The notes: generated by a model not told the origin, from the letters alone. 64,000 nucleotides of DNA from Promicromonospora sp. MEB111 (GCF_030209445.1 NZ_JARVSD010000003.1:310001-374000), one strand, 5' to 3'. Shown: positions 25,199 through 36,900, numbered from the stretch's first letter. Made by a program: numbers and translations.

Positions 25199-26940
25199 CG
25201 GAGGGCCTCCTCGTCGGCGCGGTGCGCCCACTGGGCGAAGGTCTCGTCGCCGTCGTGGTCGGCGTCGAACCGGCGCACGACCCGCTCCACGTAGTCGCCG
25301 ATGCCGTCGGCGGTCACCTTGAGCCCGCGCACGGTACGCCCGAGCCCGGCGTCGTCCCGGTCCGTCGAGGCCAGGCCGCCGCCCAGGTGCACCTGGAAGC
25401 CGGGCACCTGGTTGCCGTCGTCGTCCATGACGAGCTGGCCCTTGAGGCCGATGTCGGCCGTCTGGATCCGCGCGCAGGAGTTGGGGCAGCCGTTGACGTG
25501 CAGGCTCAGCGGCTTGAGGTGCGTCAGGTCCCCGAGGCGCTCCTCGAGCTGCGTGATCGCCGCGGCCGACGTCGCCTTGGTCTCGACGATCGCGAGCTTG
25601 CAGTACTCGATGCCCGTGCAGGCGATGGTGTTGCGGCGGAACGGGCTCGGCCGGGCCTGGAGACCCAGCTCGGCCAGGCCGGTCACCAGCGGCTCGACCT
25701 GCTCTTGCGCGACGTCGAGGACCAGCAGCTTCTGCTGCGGCGTCAGGCGCACCCGGCTGCTGCCGTGGGCCTCGGCGAGGTCGGCGAGCCGCGCGAGCGT
25801 CTCGCCCGAGACGCGGCCGACGGTCGGCGCGGCGCCGATGTAGAACCGGCCGTCGTGCTGCTCGTGCACGCCGACGTGGTCGCCGCGCTCGTCCAGCCCC
25901 AGCGAGGCGGGCGACGGCGGGGCGACGCCCTCGGGCAGCCGGTAGCCCAGGTACTCCGACTCGAGAACTTCGCGGAACTTTTCGGTGCCCCAGTCGGCCA
26001 GCAGGAACTTCAGGCGTGCCTTGTTGCGCAGCCGGCGGTAGCCGTAGTCGCGGAAGATCCGGACCACGCCGTGCCAGACGTCGGGCGCCTGCTCCTCCGT
26101 GACGAACACGCCCAGGCGCTCCGCGAGGCGCGGCGCCGTCGAGAGCGCGCCGCCGACCCACAGGTCGTAGCCGATCCCCAGCTCGGGGTGGTCCACGGCG
26201 ACGAACGAGATGTCGTTGATCTCGTGCACCACGTCCAGGCTCGGGTGGCCGGTGATCGCCGACTTGAACTTGCGCGGCAGGTTCGCCAGGGCGGGATCGC
26301 CGATGAAGCGCTCCTGGATCTGCTCGATCACGGGCGTCGGGTCGATCAGCTCGTCCTTGGCGACGCCCGCCACGGGGCTGCCGAGGATGACGCGCGGCAC
26401 GTCGCCGCAGGCCTCCGTGGTGCTCAGCCCCACGGCCTCCAGCCGCCGCCAGATCTCCGGCACCGACTCGACCTCGATCCAGTGCAGCTGCAGGTTCTGT
26501 CGGTCGGTGATGTCCGCCGACCCGCGGCCGAACTCCGTGCTGATGCCCGCGATGGTGCGCAGCTGCTCGGTGGTCAGAGCGCCGCCGTCGATCCGCACGC
26601 GCAGCATGAAGAACTTGTCCTCGAGCTCGTGCGGCTCCAGCGTGGCGGTCTTGCCGCCGTCGATCCCGGGCTTGCGCTGCGTGTACAGGCCCCACCAGCG
26701 GAACCGGCCGTGCAGGTCGTCGCCGGGGATGGCGTCGAAGCCCTCCTTGGCGTAGATCCGCTCGATGCGGTCGCGGACCTCCAGCGGGTCCGACTCCTGC
26801 TTGAACTCCTCGTTGTGGTTCAGCGGCGCGGTGCCGTCGACCTTCCACTGGCCGTTCGGCCGGGCCGGGCGCTTCGACGTCGTGGGCGTGCGCCGTGCAG
26901 GGGTACGGGTCTCGGGCGGGGTGGGGGCCGTGTTCACCAT
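25195..26940 (-). CDS. Ferredoxin-dependent assimilatory sulfite (nitrite/sulfite) reductase
   Basis: Six-electron reduction of sulfite to sulfide. The 581-residue protein has the duplicated ferredoxin-like halves (LRVRIDGGALTTEQLRTIA; RLTPQQKLLVLDV) and the siroheme/4Fe-4S ligands Cys441-x5-Cys447 (ACTGIEYC) and Cys485-x3-Cys489 (NGCPNSCA). No flavin or NADPH domain, so ferredoxin is the likely donor. Position next to cysH and cysG assigns it to sulfite, although the same family includes nitrite reductases. The ATG at 26940 (MVNTAPTPP) is chosen over an upstream in-frame GTG. A cysteine-rich leader peptide gene lies 159 bases upstream. Confidence 0.93.
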   Translation of the reverse strand: MVNTAPTPPETRTPARRTPTTSKRPARPNGQWKVDGTAPLNHNEEFKQESDPLEVRDRIERIYAKEGFDAIPGDDLHGRFRWWGLYTQRKPGIDGGKTATLEPHELEDKFFMLRVRIDGGALTTEQLRTIAGISTEFGRGSADITDRQNLQLHWIEVESVPEIWRRLEAVGLSTTEACGDVPRVILGSPVAGVAKDELIDPTPVIEQIQERFIGDPALANLPRKFKSAITGHPSLDVVHEINDISFVAVDHPELGIGYDLWVGGALSTAPRLAERLGVFVTEEQAPDVWHGVVRIFRDYGYRRLRNKARLKFLLADWGTEKFREVLESEYLGYRLPEGVAPPSPASLGLDERGDHVGVHEQHDGRFYIGAAPTVGRVSGETLARLADLAEAHGSSRVRLTPQQKLLVLDVAQEQVEPLVTGLAELGLQARPSPFRRNTIACTGIEYCKLAIVETKATSAAAITQLEERLGDLTHLKPLSLHVNGCPNSCARIQTADIGLKGQLVMDDDGNQVPGFQVHLGGGLASTDRDDAGLGRTVRGLKVTADGIGDYVERVVRRFDADHDGDETFAQWAHRADEEALR

Positions 26941-27099
26941 GTGCGGGGTCCTGTTCGGTGCGGGGCGCGCGGGCGTGGGGCGTGCTGGGGGGAGTGGTGC
27001 GCGTCGTGCGGGCACAGGTGGCCGGTTCCCGGGGATGACCAGGGACTCAGCGCTGCGGGCCGGCGGCGCGCGCTGACCTTGCAGGGGGCGAGGGGCGCG

Positions 27100-27204
27100 T
27101 CAGGGCTGACAGCTGCGACAGCGGTCGCAGGCACAGGTCGGCATGGCACACATGGGCATCTCGTGACGAGTTGTCACGAGGGAGATGCGCGCTGCCTTGG
27201 TCAT
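27100..27204 (-). CDS. Cysteine-rich leader peptide upstream of the cys operon
   Basis: A 34-residue ORF from ATG 27204 to TGA 27100-27102, beginning MTKAARISLVTTRH and ending with five cysteines in the last 16 residues (pattern C-x4-C-x-C-x2-C-x2-C). No Shine-Dalgarno sequence precedes it. TACGGT lies 8-13 bases before the ATG, so it may be transcribed leaderless. Mycobacteria use leaderless poly-cysteine ORFs as cysteine-responsive attenuators of sulfur operons, and this gene has the same position and composition: 159 bases before cysI on the same strand. When charged tRNA-Cys is scarce, ribosome stalling here would alter downstream expression. Function is inferred by that analogy. Confidence 0.82.
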   Translation of the reverse strand: MTKAARISLVTTRHEMPMCAMPTCACDRCRSCQP

Positions 27205-27649
27205 GGCGAAGACCGTAACCGCGGGTTCGGACGGGTGGAAGACCATGTCCATATAGTGGATGTCTATTGGGTGCATCAATGTTGCCTATGCATTTCCCGA
27301 CCTAAACGGTCGGAAATCTCGTGCGGCCGCGTCGAGTGCACCCCATGAGGAGCCAATGTTCATGTAACGAGTCTGTTAACGGCCGTCCACAGGGGTGATG
27401 CGGTCCGGCGGCGCCGATCGGCCGCACGGGCCCGCAGATTTTTCACCCTGTGGATGGGTCGGGTGAATTTTCACTGTCCGATCGCCCTGATCAAAGTATT
27501 TCGCCACATAAACCCAGTTGACGCTTATTTACCCACCTGCGAAGGTCTGGGCACACCGGCAAGGGGCGAGGTGTGGCAGCGCAAGAGCTCGACCGCCATG
27601 CGTCGATCCGCGCCCGTGCACGTTGTCGTCGCGGTGGGGGAGTCGTCTC
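27205..27649. other. 445-base divergent intergenic region, AT-richer than surroundings
   Basis: Separates the cys leader peptide from the secreted LamG-type gene. It holds the inverted repeat at 27292-27317 and a near-palindrome TCCATATAGTGGA around 27248. The pair TTCACCC (27442-27448) and GGGTGAA (27461-27467) resembles the motif seen throughout the exopolysaccharide locus. I see no convincing small gene in it. Confidence 0.6.
27292..27317. promoter_or_regulatory. Inverted repeat upstream of the cys leader peptide
   Basis: ATTTCCCGACC (27292-27302) and GGTCGGAAAT (27308-27317) form an inverted repeat with one unpaired base and a 5-base spacer, about 90 bases upstream of the leader peptide start on the minus strand. 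It lies in the AT-richer gap between the divergent cys and LamG/RHS units. Could be an operator for either; the owner is unknown. Confidence 0.45.
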
Positions 27650-30600
27650 ATGCAGGTTCGCGCAAGAACGTCCGGTGGCACCCGAGCTGGAGTTTCACGT
27701 CTGGTGCTGGCGGCCCCGCTGGCGGTGCTTCTTGCGGCAAGCACCGCGGTAGGCACGGGTGCCGCACAGACGACGGCGACGGAGCGATCCGGAGCGGGGC
27801 CGGCCGTCGTGGCCGACTGCCCCCAGCAGGTCGACACCCTCGACGAGGCGACCAAGGTCGCCGTCGAGTGCGGCGGTGAGACCCGGGTGGGCGAGACGCT
27901 GTCGGAGTTCACGACGGGCGTCGTGACGGCGTCGGGCAACCTGCGGATGGACTACTCGGCCGGCGCGGTCCGCCAGGACGGCGACGGCGACGGTCGATGG
28001 GCTCCGGTCGACGTGCAGATCCAGGACGTGCTGGAGAGCGCCGGCGAGCTCGCGGGGATGATCCCGGTGACGGGCGGGGTGGAACCGGTCTGGCTGAACC
28101 CTGGTGGCCCGGCGGGTGCCGGTCTGCCGCTGGTCACGCTCGGTGCGCCCGGCGAGCGGGTGAGCATGTTCTCCGCGTCGCTCCCGGCGTCGGACGCCAC
28201 GGCCGGTGTGGTCGACCAGGCCGCTCGCAGCGTCACGTACTCCTTCGGCCAGGGCGTCGACCTGATCGTGTCGGTCAACGAGGACGGCACCACCGCGACG
28301 CCGGTCGTGCGGGTCGCCGACCGTAGCGCGCTCGACCACCTCCGGGAGGATCTCCTCGGTGGGGCGGCCGACCTGGAGCTCGACTTCACCCTCCAGACCG
28401 CCGACGGTCTCGACCTGCGCCGAGCCGCGGACGGTCCCGGGTTCGAGGTCGTCGAGCCGAGCGGCGTGACCGTGTGGGAGTCGGGCCCCGCGCTCATGTG
28501 GGACTCGGCCGGGTCGACGGCCTGGGACGAGCCGGCACTCGGCACGACGGACCGCGCAGCCGCGTTCTCCGCCGAGACCCTGGACGTCTCCGGGTCGGAG
28601 AAGGGCGATACGCGCCTGGAGAACCCCGTGGCCGGGGACACGGTGGCGACCATGGGCGTCGACGTACAGGAGACACAGCAGGGCGGACACGTGACCGTGA
28701 CACCGGACGCGGAGATGCTCGCCGACCCGGACCTCGAGATGCCGCTGCTGCTCGACCCGAAGATCGGGTCCCCGAGCCCGGCAGGGTGGGCCATGGTGCA
28801 GAACTACTCGGCCTGGAAGAACACCCCCCACTGGCGGTTCTCGGGGGACGAGGGTGTTGGCCTGTGTGACCCGGCAGCGAACACCTCGTGCACGCAGCGC
28901 AACGTCCAGCGGCTCCTGTGGCGGTTCAGCAACCTGCGGTACGGCACCGACGGGGTAACGCTCGCCGAGCTGACCGGGACCGACGTCGTCCGGGCGGAGT
29001 TCGCCGTCTCCGGTACGCACAGCTTCGACTGCAACGCCCGGTCCGTCGACGTCTACGGCATCGCGGAGAACATCAACTCGTCCACCGTCTGGGACGACAT
29101 CGGTTGGAACGCGGTGCAGGACCGGTGGACCGGTACGCACCGGGACGGCTGCGCGAGCCGGACGACCCGCGCCGAGTTCGACGTCACGCCGCGCGTCCGG
29201 ACGGCGGCGAACCGGGACGAGTCCTGGATCACCGTCGGCATGCGTGCCGTCTCGGAGACGTCGATGAGCTGGTGGAAGCGTTATACCGGCTCCTCGGGCA
29301 CGCTGTCGATCCTGTTCGACCGTCCGCCGCTGCCCCCGACCCAGAACCAGACGCAGATCGTGCCTGCGGACGGGGCCGCCCCTCTCGCCTGCACGGACCT
29401 GGCGAACCGGGTGGTGGTGCGCGACGCCACTCCCCAGATCAGCGCCAGTGCTTCGGAGCCGGACGGCACCACCGGGGTCAAGATCCGGTTCCGGGTGGAG
29501 TCGCAGGACACCGGTGCGCCGATCTGGGACTCGGAGTGGTCCGCCCCGGCGGGAGCGAGCACGGTGCGCTCTGCCACCGTGCCGGGCAGCGCCGGTCTGG
29601 AGTCCGGCAAGACGTATCGCTGGCGGGTCCAGGTGGCCTCCACCGACACGGTCTCGGACCACACGGCGACGACGGAGTGGAGCGCCTCGCCCCTGTGCTT
29701 CTTCACGGTGGACACGTCCGACCCGAACCCACCCGTGGTGACCAGCTCGAACTACCCCGAGGGGCAGGTCGCCGGAAGCGTGGGCGTCGCCCTGGGGGCG
29801 ACGTTCTCGCCGAACGGATCGACCGACGTGGTCCGGTACTGGTACTCCCTGAACACGCAGACGTTCGAGAACCAGCTGACGCCGTCGTCCCCGGGCAGCC
29901 CGGGGACGATCGGGATACCGATCACCAGGCCTGGTCTGAACTACGTCGCCGTCTACTCGGAAGACGCCGCCGGCCTGGTCTCCGACCCGACCGTCTACGA
30001 GTTCTACGTGGGCTTCGGGTCCACCACCGCGCACTGGCAGTTCAACGACTCCGGCTGGTCCGAGGGGACATCGTCGGTGACCGCGGCGAACGGTGACGGG
30101 GCGTCGACGGCCGGACCGCTGACCGCCACCGGCGGGGTCACCTGGACCCGGGGCACCGAGCCGCAGGGCCTGTGGCCGCCTGACCCGTCGGGCAACCCGG
30201 ACGGCCGGGTGCCGGACGGCGCCTGGTTGTTCAACCCCGACCCGACCACCAGCGACGACGTCGCCACGTCGGTGACTCCCGTGGTCAACGGCACCGAGTC
30301 GTTCACCGTCTCCGCGTTCCTGCGCGCCGACTCGGTCGCGGAGTCCGGCGTGGCGGTCACCCAGGTACCGTCGTCGGCCGAGACCGTGGACGGGGACTAC
30401 CGCTCCAGCTTCCACCTCGGGTTCACCACGAGCCAGAGCTGTCCGACCGACGCCGATCCGGCGAACGTGGGGAACGTGGCGCCGTGCTGGGCGTTCTGGC
30501 AGGCGCGGGACAACGACCCCCACTCGCCGAACGTGATCTCCCGGACCCCGGTCCCGGCGGTGGTCGGGCAGTGGACGCACGTGGTCGGCGTGTACGACGC

Positions 30601-30898
30601 CACCGACAAGTCGCTGCAGGCCTGGGCCTGCCCGATGTTCGCCTTCCCGACGGAGCGTCCCCAGGCCGGCGACGTCGCCGCGTTCGAGACCGATGAGGAC
30701 GGGGACGGTGTGATCGGGGTGGGCGAGACGTGGAACCCCTGGAGCGTGGCGGGCCATCTGCGCCTCGGGTCCGGGATGAGCGACGGCAACCCCGTCCTGC
30801 CCTTCCACGGGGCCGTGGACGAGGTGCGCGTCGCCGCGGGGCACGTCTACGACGAGGACACGCTGTCGAACATCTGCACCGGGGCCGACGTCCCGTGA
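27650..30898 (+). CDS. Secreted DNRLRE/LamG-like domain protein, RHS companion
   Basis: A 1082-residue secreted protein. The ATG at 27650 has GGGGGAG upstream and gives a signal peptide (VSRLVLAAPLAVLLAASTAVGTGAA). The first ~370 residues are beta-rich with no clear name. A DNRLRE-like region follows (HWRFSGDEGVGLCDPAANTSCTQRNVQRLLWRF, DVTPRVRTAANRDESWITVGM), then fibronectin-like modules (TYRWRVQVASTDT). The C-terminal ~280 residues are LamG/concanavalin-like (FTVSAFLRADSVAESG, GQWTHVVGVYDATDKSLQAW, FHGAVDEVRVAAGHVYDEDTLSNIC). Actinobacterial RHS proteins are often preceded by such a gene. It is tightly linked to the RHS gene, so surface display or delivery of the RHS protein is a reasonable guess. 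Confidence 0.85.
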   Translation: MQVRARTSGGTRAGVSRLVLAAPLAVLLAASTAVGTGAAQTTATERSGAGPAVVADCPQQVDTLDEATKVAVECGGETRVGETLSEFTTGVVTASGNLRMDYSAGAVRQDGDGDGRWAPVDVQIQDVLESAGELAGMIPVTGGVEPVWLNPGGPAGAGLPLVTLGAPGERVSMFSASLPASDATAGVVDQAARSVTYSFGQGVDLIVSVNEDGTTATPVVRVADRSALDHLREDLLGGAADLELDFTLQTADGLDLRRAADGPGFEVVEPSGVTVWESGPALMWDSAGSTAWDEPALGTTDRAAAFSAETLDVSGSEKGDTRLENPVAGDTVATMGVDVQETQQGGHVTVTPDAEMLADPDLEMPLLLDPKIGSPSPAGWAMVQNYSAWKNTPHWRFSGDEGVGLCDPAANTSCTQRNVQRLLWRFSNLRYGTDGVTLAELTGTDVVRAEFAVSGTHSFDCNARSVDVYGIAENINSSTVWDDIGWNAVQDRWTGTHRDGCASRTTRAEFDVTPRVRTAANRDESWITVGMRAVSETSMSWWKRYTGSSGTLSILFDRPPLPPTQNQTQIVPADGAAPLACTDLANRVVVRDATPQISASASEPDGTTGVKIRFRVESQDTGAPIWDSEWSAPAGASTVRSATVPGSAGLESGKTYRWRVQVASTDTVSDHTATTEWSASPLCFFTVDTSDPNPPVVTSSNYPEGQVAGSVGVALGATFSPNGSTDVVRYWYSLNTQTFENQLTPSSPGSPGTIGIPITRPGLNYVAVYSEDAAGLVSDPTVYEFYVGFGSTTAHWQFNDSGWSEGTSSVTAANGDGASTAGPLTATGGVTWTRGTEPQGLWPPDPSGNPDGRVPDGAWLFNPDPTTSDDVATSVTPVVNGTESFTVSAFLRADSVAESGVAVTQVPSSAETVDGDYRSSFHLGFTTSQSCPTDADPANVGNVAPCWAFWQARDNDPHSPNVISRTPVPAVVGQWTHVVGVYDATDKSLQAWACPMFAFPTERPQAGDVAAFETDEDGDGVIGVGETWNPWSVAGHLRLGSGMSDGNPVLPFHGAVDEVRVAAGHVYDEDTLSNICTGADVP

Positions 30899-30960
30899 CG
30901 AGCGCGGCAGGAACGGACAGGTCCGGTACTCAGGAAGCGAGCCGGCGAGGGGGCCGAGCA

Positions 30961-33900
30961 GTGGGGGACAGCGTGCGGGATCGTGGAGCGAGACGACGGC
31001 GTCAGGGTTCGGGGCGTGGTGCGGCAGTGGTGGCCGGCGCCCTGGTGCTGGTCCTGGCGGGTCCTGTGGTGGCCCCCGCGGTCGCGGCGGGCATCGACGC
31101 GGCCGAGCGGCAGAGCATGACGCTCGACGAGGCGCGGGACTACACCGACTCGCTCGGGTTCGAGGCTCCGGAGGTGGATCTCGTCGAGTCGACCGAGCTG
31201 ACGTCCGACGACGCCCGGGCGGCCGGTCCCGCGGAACGGGATTCGATGCCGAGCGCCGAGCCGACGACGGTGGTCGTTCCCGACGGCGGTGCGGTCACCC
31301 TCGACCTGCCTGCCACCGAACCCGGCGCGGACGTGAGCTCGAAGGCACGCCGTCAGGCCGACGGCGTGCACGGCCTCGCCGGTGGCCTCGGCGTGGAGCT
31401 CCGCCCCGCGGGCCTGCGGCCGGCGGCCGGGCCGGTGGAGGTGGAGCACCTGACCCGATCCGCCGCCGAGTCGCTGGGCATCGCCGGCCCGGTGGTCGCC
31501 CTCCGGGCCGTGGACGCCGTGGGCGCCGCGACGGTCGAACCGACCTCGGGCGGCCAGGTGCGCGTGGGGTTGGACGTGTCCTACCTCGCGGGTGCGGGTG
31601 CCGACCTCGTGCACCGGTTGCGGCTGGTCCGGCTGCCGGAGTGCGCGGTGACCTCGCCGGAGATCGCCGGCTGCCGGGAGGCGACCCCGGTGTCCGGTGC
31701 GCGTCTTGATCCCCGGACCCTCGAGCTGATCGGTGAGGTCGAGGTTCCCGCGCGGTCCGCACGCGCGGCCGACGACCTGCTGGTCCTCGCCGTCACGGCC
31801 GGGACGGCCGGCTCCGCCGGTGACTGGGGTGCGACGTCGTTGTCGCCGTCGGCGTCCTGGAACGTGTCCACCCAGAGCGGGGCGTTCTCCTGGCCCTACC
31901 CGATGCGTACGCCGCCGGTCCCCGGCGGGCTGGCGCCGGAGCTGTCTCTGTCGTACTCCTCCGCGAGCCTGGACGGGCGGGTCGTCTCCGCGAACTCCCA
32001 GGCGTCGCAGGTCGGTGACGGGTGGGAGGCCAACCTCTCGGGGTACGTGGAGCGCAAGTACGTGCCGTGCTCCGAGGACCAGGCCGCGGTCAAGGAGCAG
32101 GCGCCGAACAACGCCACCCGCGACACCGGCGACCTGTGCTGGAAGTCGAACAACGCGACCCTCGTGTTCAACGGGTCCTCGACCGAGCTGGTCCGGGAGG
32201 GCAGCACGAACACGTGGCGCCCCGAGAACGACGACAACACGAAGGTGGTTCGCGCGACGGGCGGCTCGGGCGGGGGCCAGGACGGCGAGCACTGGGTGGT
32301 GACCACCGACGACGGCACGAAGTACACGTTCGGCGGCGGGCTCACGAGCACCGGCGTCGCGTCCCTGTCCGTCCAGTATGTGCGCGTGTACGGCAACCAC
32401 CCGGGCGAGCCGTGCCACGCCACGGCGTTCGCCGACTCGTCGTGCGCGCAGATGCCGTACCGGTGGAACCTCGACCAGGTCGAGGACACGTCGGGGAACA
32501 CGATCTCGTACACCTACGAGCGCGAGACCAACCGGTACGGGCACAACCTGAACTCCCACGGTTCCACCACCGAGTACGTGTCGGGGGCCCGGCTGGCGGC
32601 GGCGACCTACGGCACGCGCGCCGGCGCCACGACCGCGGCGCCCGCGGAGATCTCCTTCGGCTACGCCGAGCGCTGCGTCCCGACGGCGGACTTCGACTGC
32701 GCGGCGAGCAAGCTGAACGCGGCCAACAGCAGCCACTGGCCCGACGTCCCGCAGGACTTGATCTGCACGTCCGGCACCACGTGCCCCCAGACCTCGCCGG
32801 CGTTCTACGACCGCAAGCGTCTGACGGACGTCACGACCAACATCCGCGACGGCGGCACGCTCGTGCCGGTGGACAGGTGGAGCCTCACGCAGACCTACCC
32901 GGACGTGGGGGACGGGCAGAGCCCGGCCCTGTGGCTGGAGTCGATCCGGCACACGGGCCTCGGCGGGGCTGCGGCCGACGTGGCGCTTCCGGACGTCCGG
33001 TTCCACGGCGCGCAGAAGGACAACCGGGTCGACACCACGGGTGACCTGGGCCCGGCCATGACCCGGTACCGGCTGGACGAGATCCGGACCGAGGCCGGCG
33101 GGCTCACCACCATCGCGTACTCGGGGCGGGAGTGCTCGACGTCGAACCTGCCGGACAGCCCGCAGAGCAACTCGATGCGGTGCCAGCCGGTGTGGTGGAC
33201 CCCCGAGGGCGCGGCCGAGCAGGTGATGGAGTACTTCCACCACTACCGCGTGGAGTCGGTGACCCAGGACGGGCGGGTCGCGGGGACGGTGCCCGTGGAC
33301 ACCACGTACGAGTACACCGGCGGGCCGGAGTGGCACTACGCCGACAGCGAGCTGATCAAGCCGAAGTACCGCACCTGGGGTGAGCTGCGCGGCTACTCGC
33401 GGGTGGACGTGTACACCGGTGCCCCCGGGGAGGAGGACGCGCCGCAGCTGCACACGGCGTACCGGTACTTCCGCGGCATGCACGGCGACCGGAACGGCGC
33501 GGGCGGCACCACGACCGATCAGGTGGACGGCATCGACGACCTGGACCAGTACGCCGGGATGGTGCGCGAGGAGATCACCTACGACGGGTCCGACGTGGTC
33601 GAACGAACCCTCAGCACACCCTGGCGGTCGGCGGCGACGGCCACCGACCCTGACGACACGTCGAAGAAGGCCTTCCACACCGAGATCGCGCGGGCCGAGA
33701 CAGTCACCCCGCTGGCCGCCGGCGGGGAGCGGACCACGTTGACGGAGACGACGTTCGACTCCTACGGGATGCCGGAGACCGTCTCCGAGCACGGCAGCAC
33801 CGGTGCGACCGGGGACGAGCTCTGTACCCGGACCACCTACGCGCGCAACACGACCGCGAACATCCTTAACACCGCCCAGCGCGTCGAGACGGTGGGCGTG

Positions 33901-36900
33901 CGGTGCGACCAGACCGCGACGCGGCCGCAGGACGTCGTCTCGGACGTGCGGTACGCCTACGACACGGGTGCGGTGGGCGCGACACCCTCCCGCGGCCTGG
34001 TCACCCTGACGCAGGAGGCCGACCGGTACGCGTCGGGCGCGCCGGTCTACGTCGACACCTCGAAGGCCCAGTACAACAGCTACGGGCAGCCCACGTCGGC
34101 GACCGACGCCCTGGGCAACGTGACGGCCACCGACTACGACAACACCGGCGGCCTGACCCGGTCGACCACGTCGACCTCGCCCGACCCGGACGGGACCGGG
34201 CCGTTGACGTCGCACGTGACGACCACCGTCGTCGACCCACTGTGGGGAGCACCGACGCGGGCGACGGACCCGAACGGGAAGGTCACGCAGGGGCGGTACG
34301 ACGCGCTCGGCCGGCTGACCGCCGTGTGGGAGCCTGGGCGGGTGCCCGACCAGCATGACCCCACCTCGAAATTCACCTACCAGGTGACCGACACCGGGTT
34401 GAACACCGTGCTGACCGAGACCCTCAACTGGGACGCCTCGGGCTACGTCGCGTCGTCGGACGTGTACGACGGGCTGCTGCGCGAGCGTCAGACGCAGGCC
34501 CCCTCGGCGAGTGCGACGGTGCTCGGCCGGGTCGTGAACGACACCCTGTACGACTCGCGCGGCCTGACCACCGTGACGCGGGACGGCTGGTCGACCACCG
34601 GGGCGGCGTCGGCCTCCCTGGTCGTGTCCGCGAAGGCCGTGGACGCCCGCACCGTGACCGCGTTCGACGGCGCGGGCCGGCCGGTCTCGGAGACGTTCCA
34701 GTCGGGTGAGGGCGACCAGTCGGACGGCGAGACGGCCTACCTGGACGTCTGGACGACCACCACGTCGTACGGTGGTGACCGGGTCACCGTGGACCCGCCG
34801 CAGGGCGGTATCCCGACCACCACCGTCATGGACTCGCGGGGCCGGACGTCCGAGCTGTGGCAGTACGAGGGGGCGTCGCCGTCAGGCACGCACCACGTGA
34901 CCACGTACGAGTACGACGACGCCGACCGGCTGATCGGCATGGCGGACCCCGCGGGCAACGAGTGGTCGTACGGGTACGACCTGCGCGGTCGGCAGACCAG
35001 CGCGTCGGACCCGGACAAGGGCGACGGCTCCATGACCTACGACGCCGCGGGGCGGGTCCTGACCACCACGGACGCCCGTGGGGAGGTCCTCGGCTACACG
35101 TACGACAACCTGGGCCGGAAGACCAGCCTGCGAGCGGGTGGCACGAGCGGCACGGTCCGGGCGTCGTGGTCGTACGACAAGCTCACGAGCGGCACGGTGG
35201 TGAAGGGCCAGCAGACGGCGGCCACCCGGCACCACGACGGCGTGCAGCTCACCACGACCGTCGACGGGTTCACCGACCGGTACCAGCCCACGGCCACCAC
35301 GGTCTCGATCCCCCAGTCGGCCTCGACGCCTGCCGGGCTGGCAGGGCAGTACACCTACCGGTACACCTACACGAAGGACGGCCGGGTCAGGACGCAGAGC
35401 GTGCCCGGTGCCGGGCCGATCACGGCGGAAGGCCTGACCACCCAGTACTCCGCCACGAATGCGGCGGACGGCCTGACCGGGGGATTCGGCTGGGGCAACT
35501 ACGTGGTGCGGGCCGACTACCTTCCCACGGGCGAGGTGTCGTACCTGCGGACCGGCAACACGAAGACCTACCAGGAGACCTCCGCCTACGACCGCGGCAC
35601 CCGACGGCTCGAGAGCGTGACGACGATGCAGCAGGTGGGCACGGCGGAGGACCCGCTCAACGAGCTGCGCCATGCCGCGTACACCTACGACGACGCCGGC
35701 AACGTCCTGTCCGTGGCGGACACCCCTGATCCGGCTCTGGGCGGCCAGCTGTCCGACCAGCAGTGCTTCACCTACGACTGGGCACGCCGGCTCACGGGTG
35801 CGTGGACACCCGCGAGCGGTGACTGCGCCACGGCACCGTCCGTCGCCGGGCTCGGCGGGGCGGACCCGTACTGGAAGTCGTACGCCTACGACGCCGTGGG
35901 GAACCGCACGTCCAGCACGCTGCACCAGTCGACGGCGGACGGTGGCAACGTCACCTCCGGCTACACGCGGCCCGACGCAGGAGCCGCGCGGCCGCACGCC
36001 GTCTCCTCGGTGACGGCGAAGGGGGCGGCCGGCGCCGTCCTGGGTACCAGCACGTTCTCGTACGACGACGCCGGCAACCTGACGGGGCGCGCCGTCGCGG
36101 GGCAGGAGGCCCAGGAGCTGTCCTGGGACACGGAGGGCGAGCTCGAGTCCGTGGCCGAGGACACGGACGGCGACGGCTCGGTCTCCGAGGCGGAGCAGGC
36201 CGCGGCGGACGAGTACGTGTACACGGCCGACGGCGACCGCCTGATCCGCGAGCAGGACGGCGACACCACGCTGTACCTGCCGGGACAGGAGATCACGCTG
36301 GACGGGCAGACCGGCCAGGTGCGGGCCAACCGGTACTACTCGTTCGCGGGTCGAACCGTGGCGGTCCGGGACGGCTCCGCGTTCGCCGACGTCTCCAGCG
36401 TCTTCTCCGACCACCACAACACGGCGACCCTCCAGATCGCGAACACGACCAACCAGGTCACGCGCCGGTACACCGACCCGTTCGGTGCGTCACGGGACAG
36501 CGCGGCGGGTCTGCCGGATCCCACCGCGGGCGGTAGCGCCGACTGGGTGGGGGACCACGGGTTCCTCGACAAACCGTCCGACACGACGGGGCTGACAGCG
36601 GTCGGGGCACGGCTGTACGACCCGGTGCTGGGGTCGTTCATCTCGGTGGACCCGGTCATGGACCTCTCCGACCCGCAGCAGTGGAACGCGTACGCCTACG
36701 CGAACAACAACCCGCTGACGTGGTCGGACCCGACCGGGCTGCTGCTCGGGCCGCTCATCGACGGTGCGTACACGGCGCCCACGCGGGGGAAGCCCGGATC
36801 GGGTGGTTGGCAGGTCGCTCCGAACCGCACCGGGTACACCGGGCGGTGGAACAACGGAGGCTCGTACCGGGGGCCGAACTCGATCGGGGACCGGCCCGTC

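Noticed and set aside
24338-26848. An 836-codon minus-strand frame suggesting a large cysH fusion.
   Set aside because: Only the last 286 codons match APS reductase; the rest is an alternative frame of the sulfite reductase gene.
31900-36700. Repeats in the RHS gene considered as mobile elements.
   Set aside because: They are degenerate YD-repeat coding units, as expected in an RHS shell; no terminal inverted repeats or transposase.
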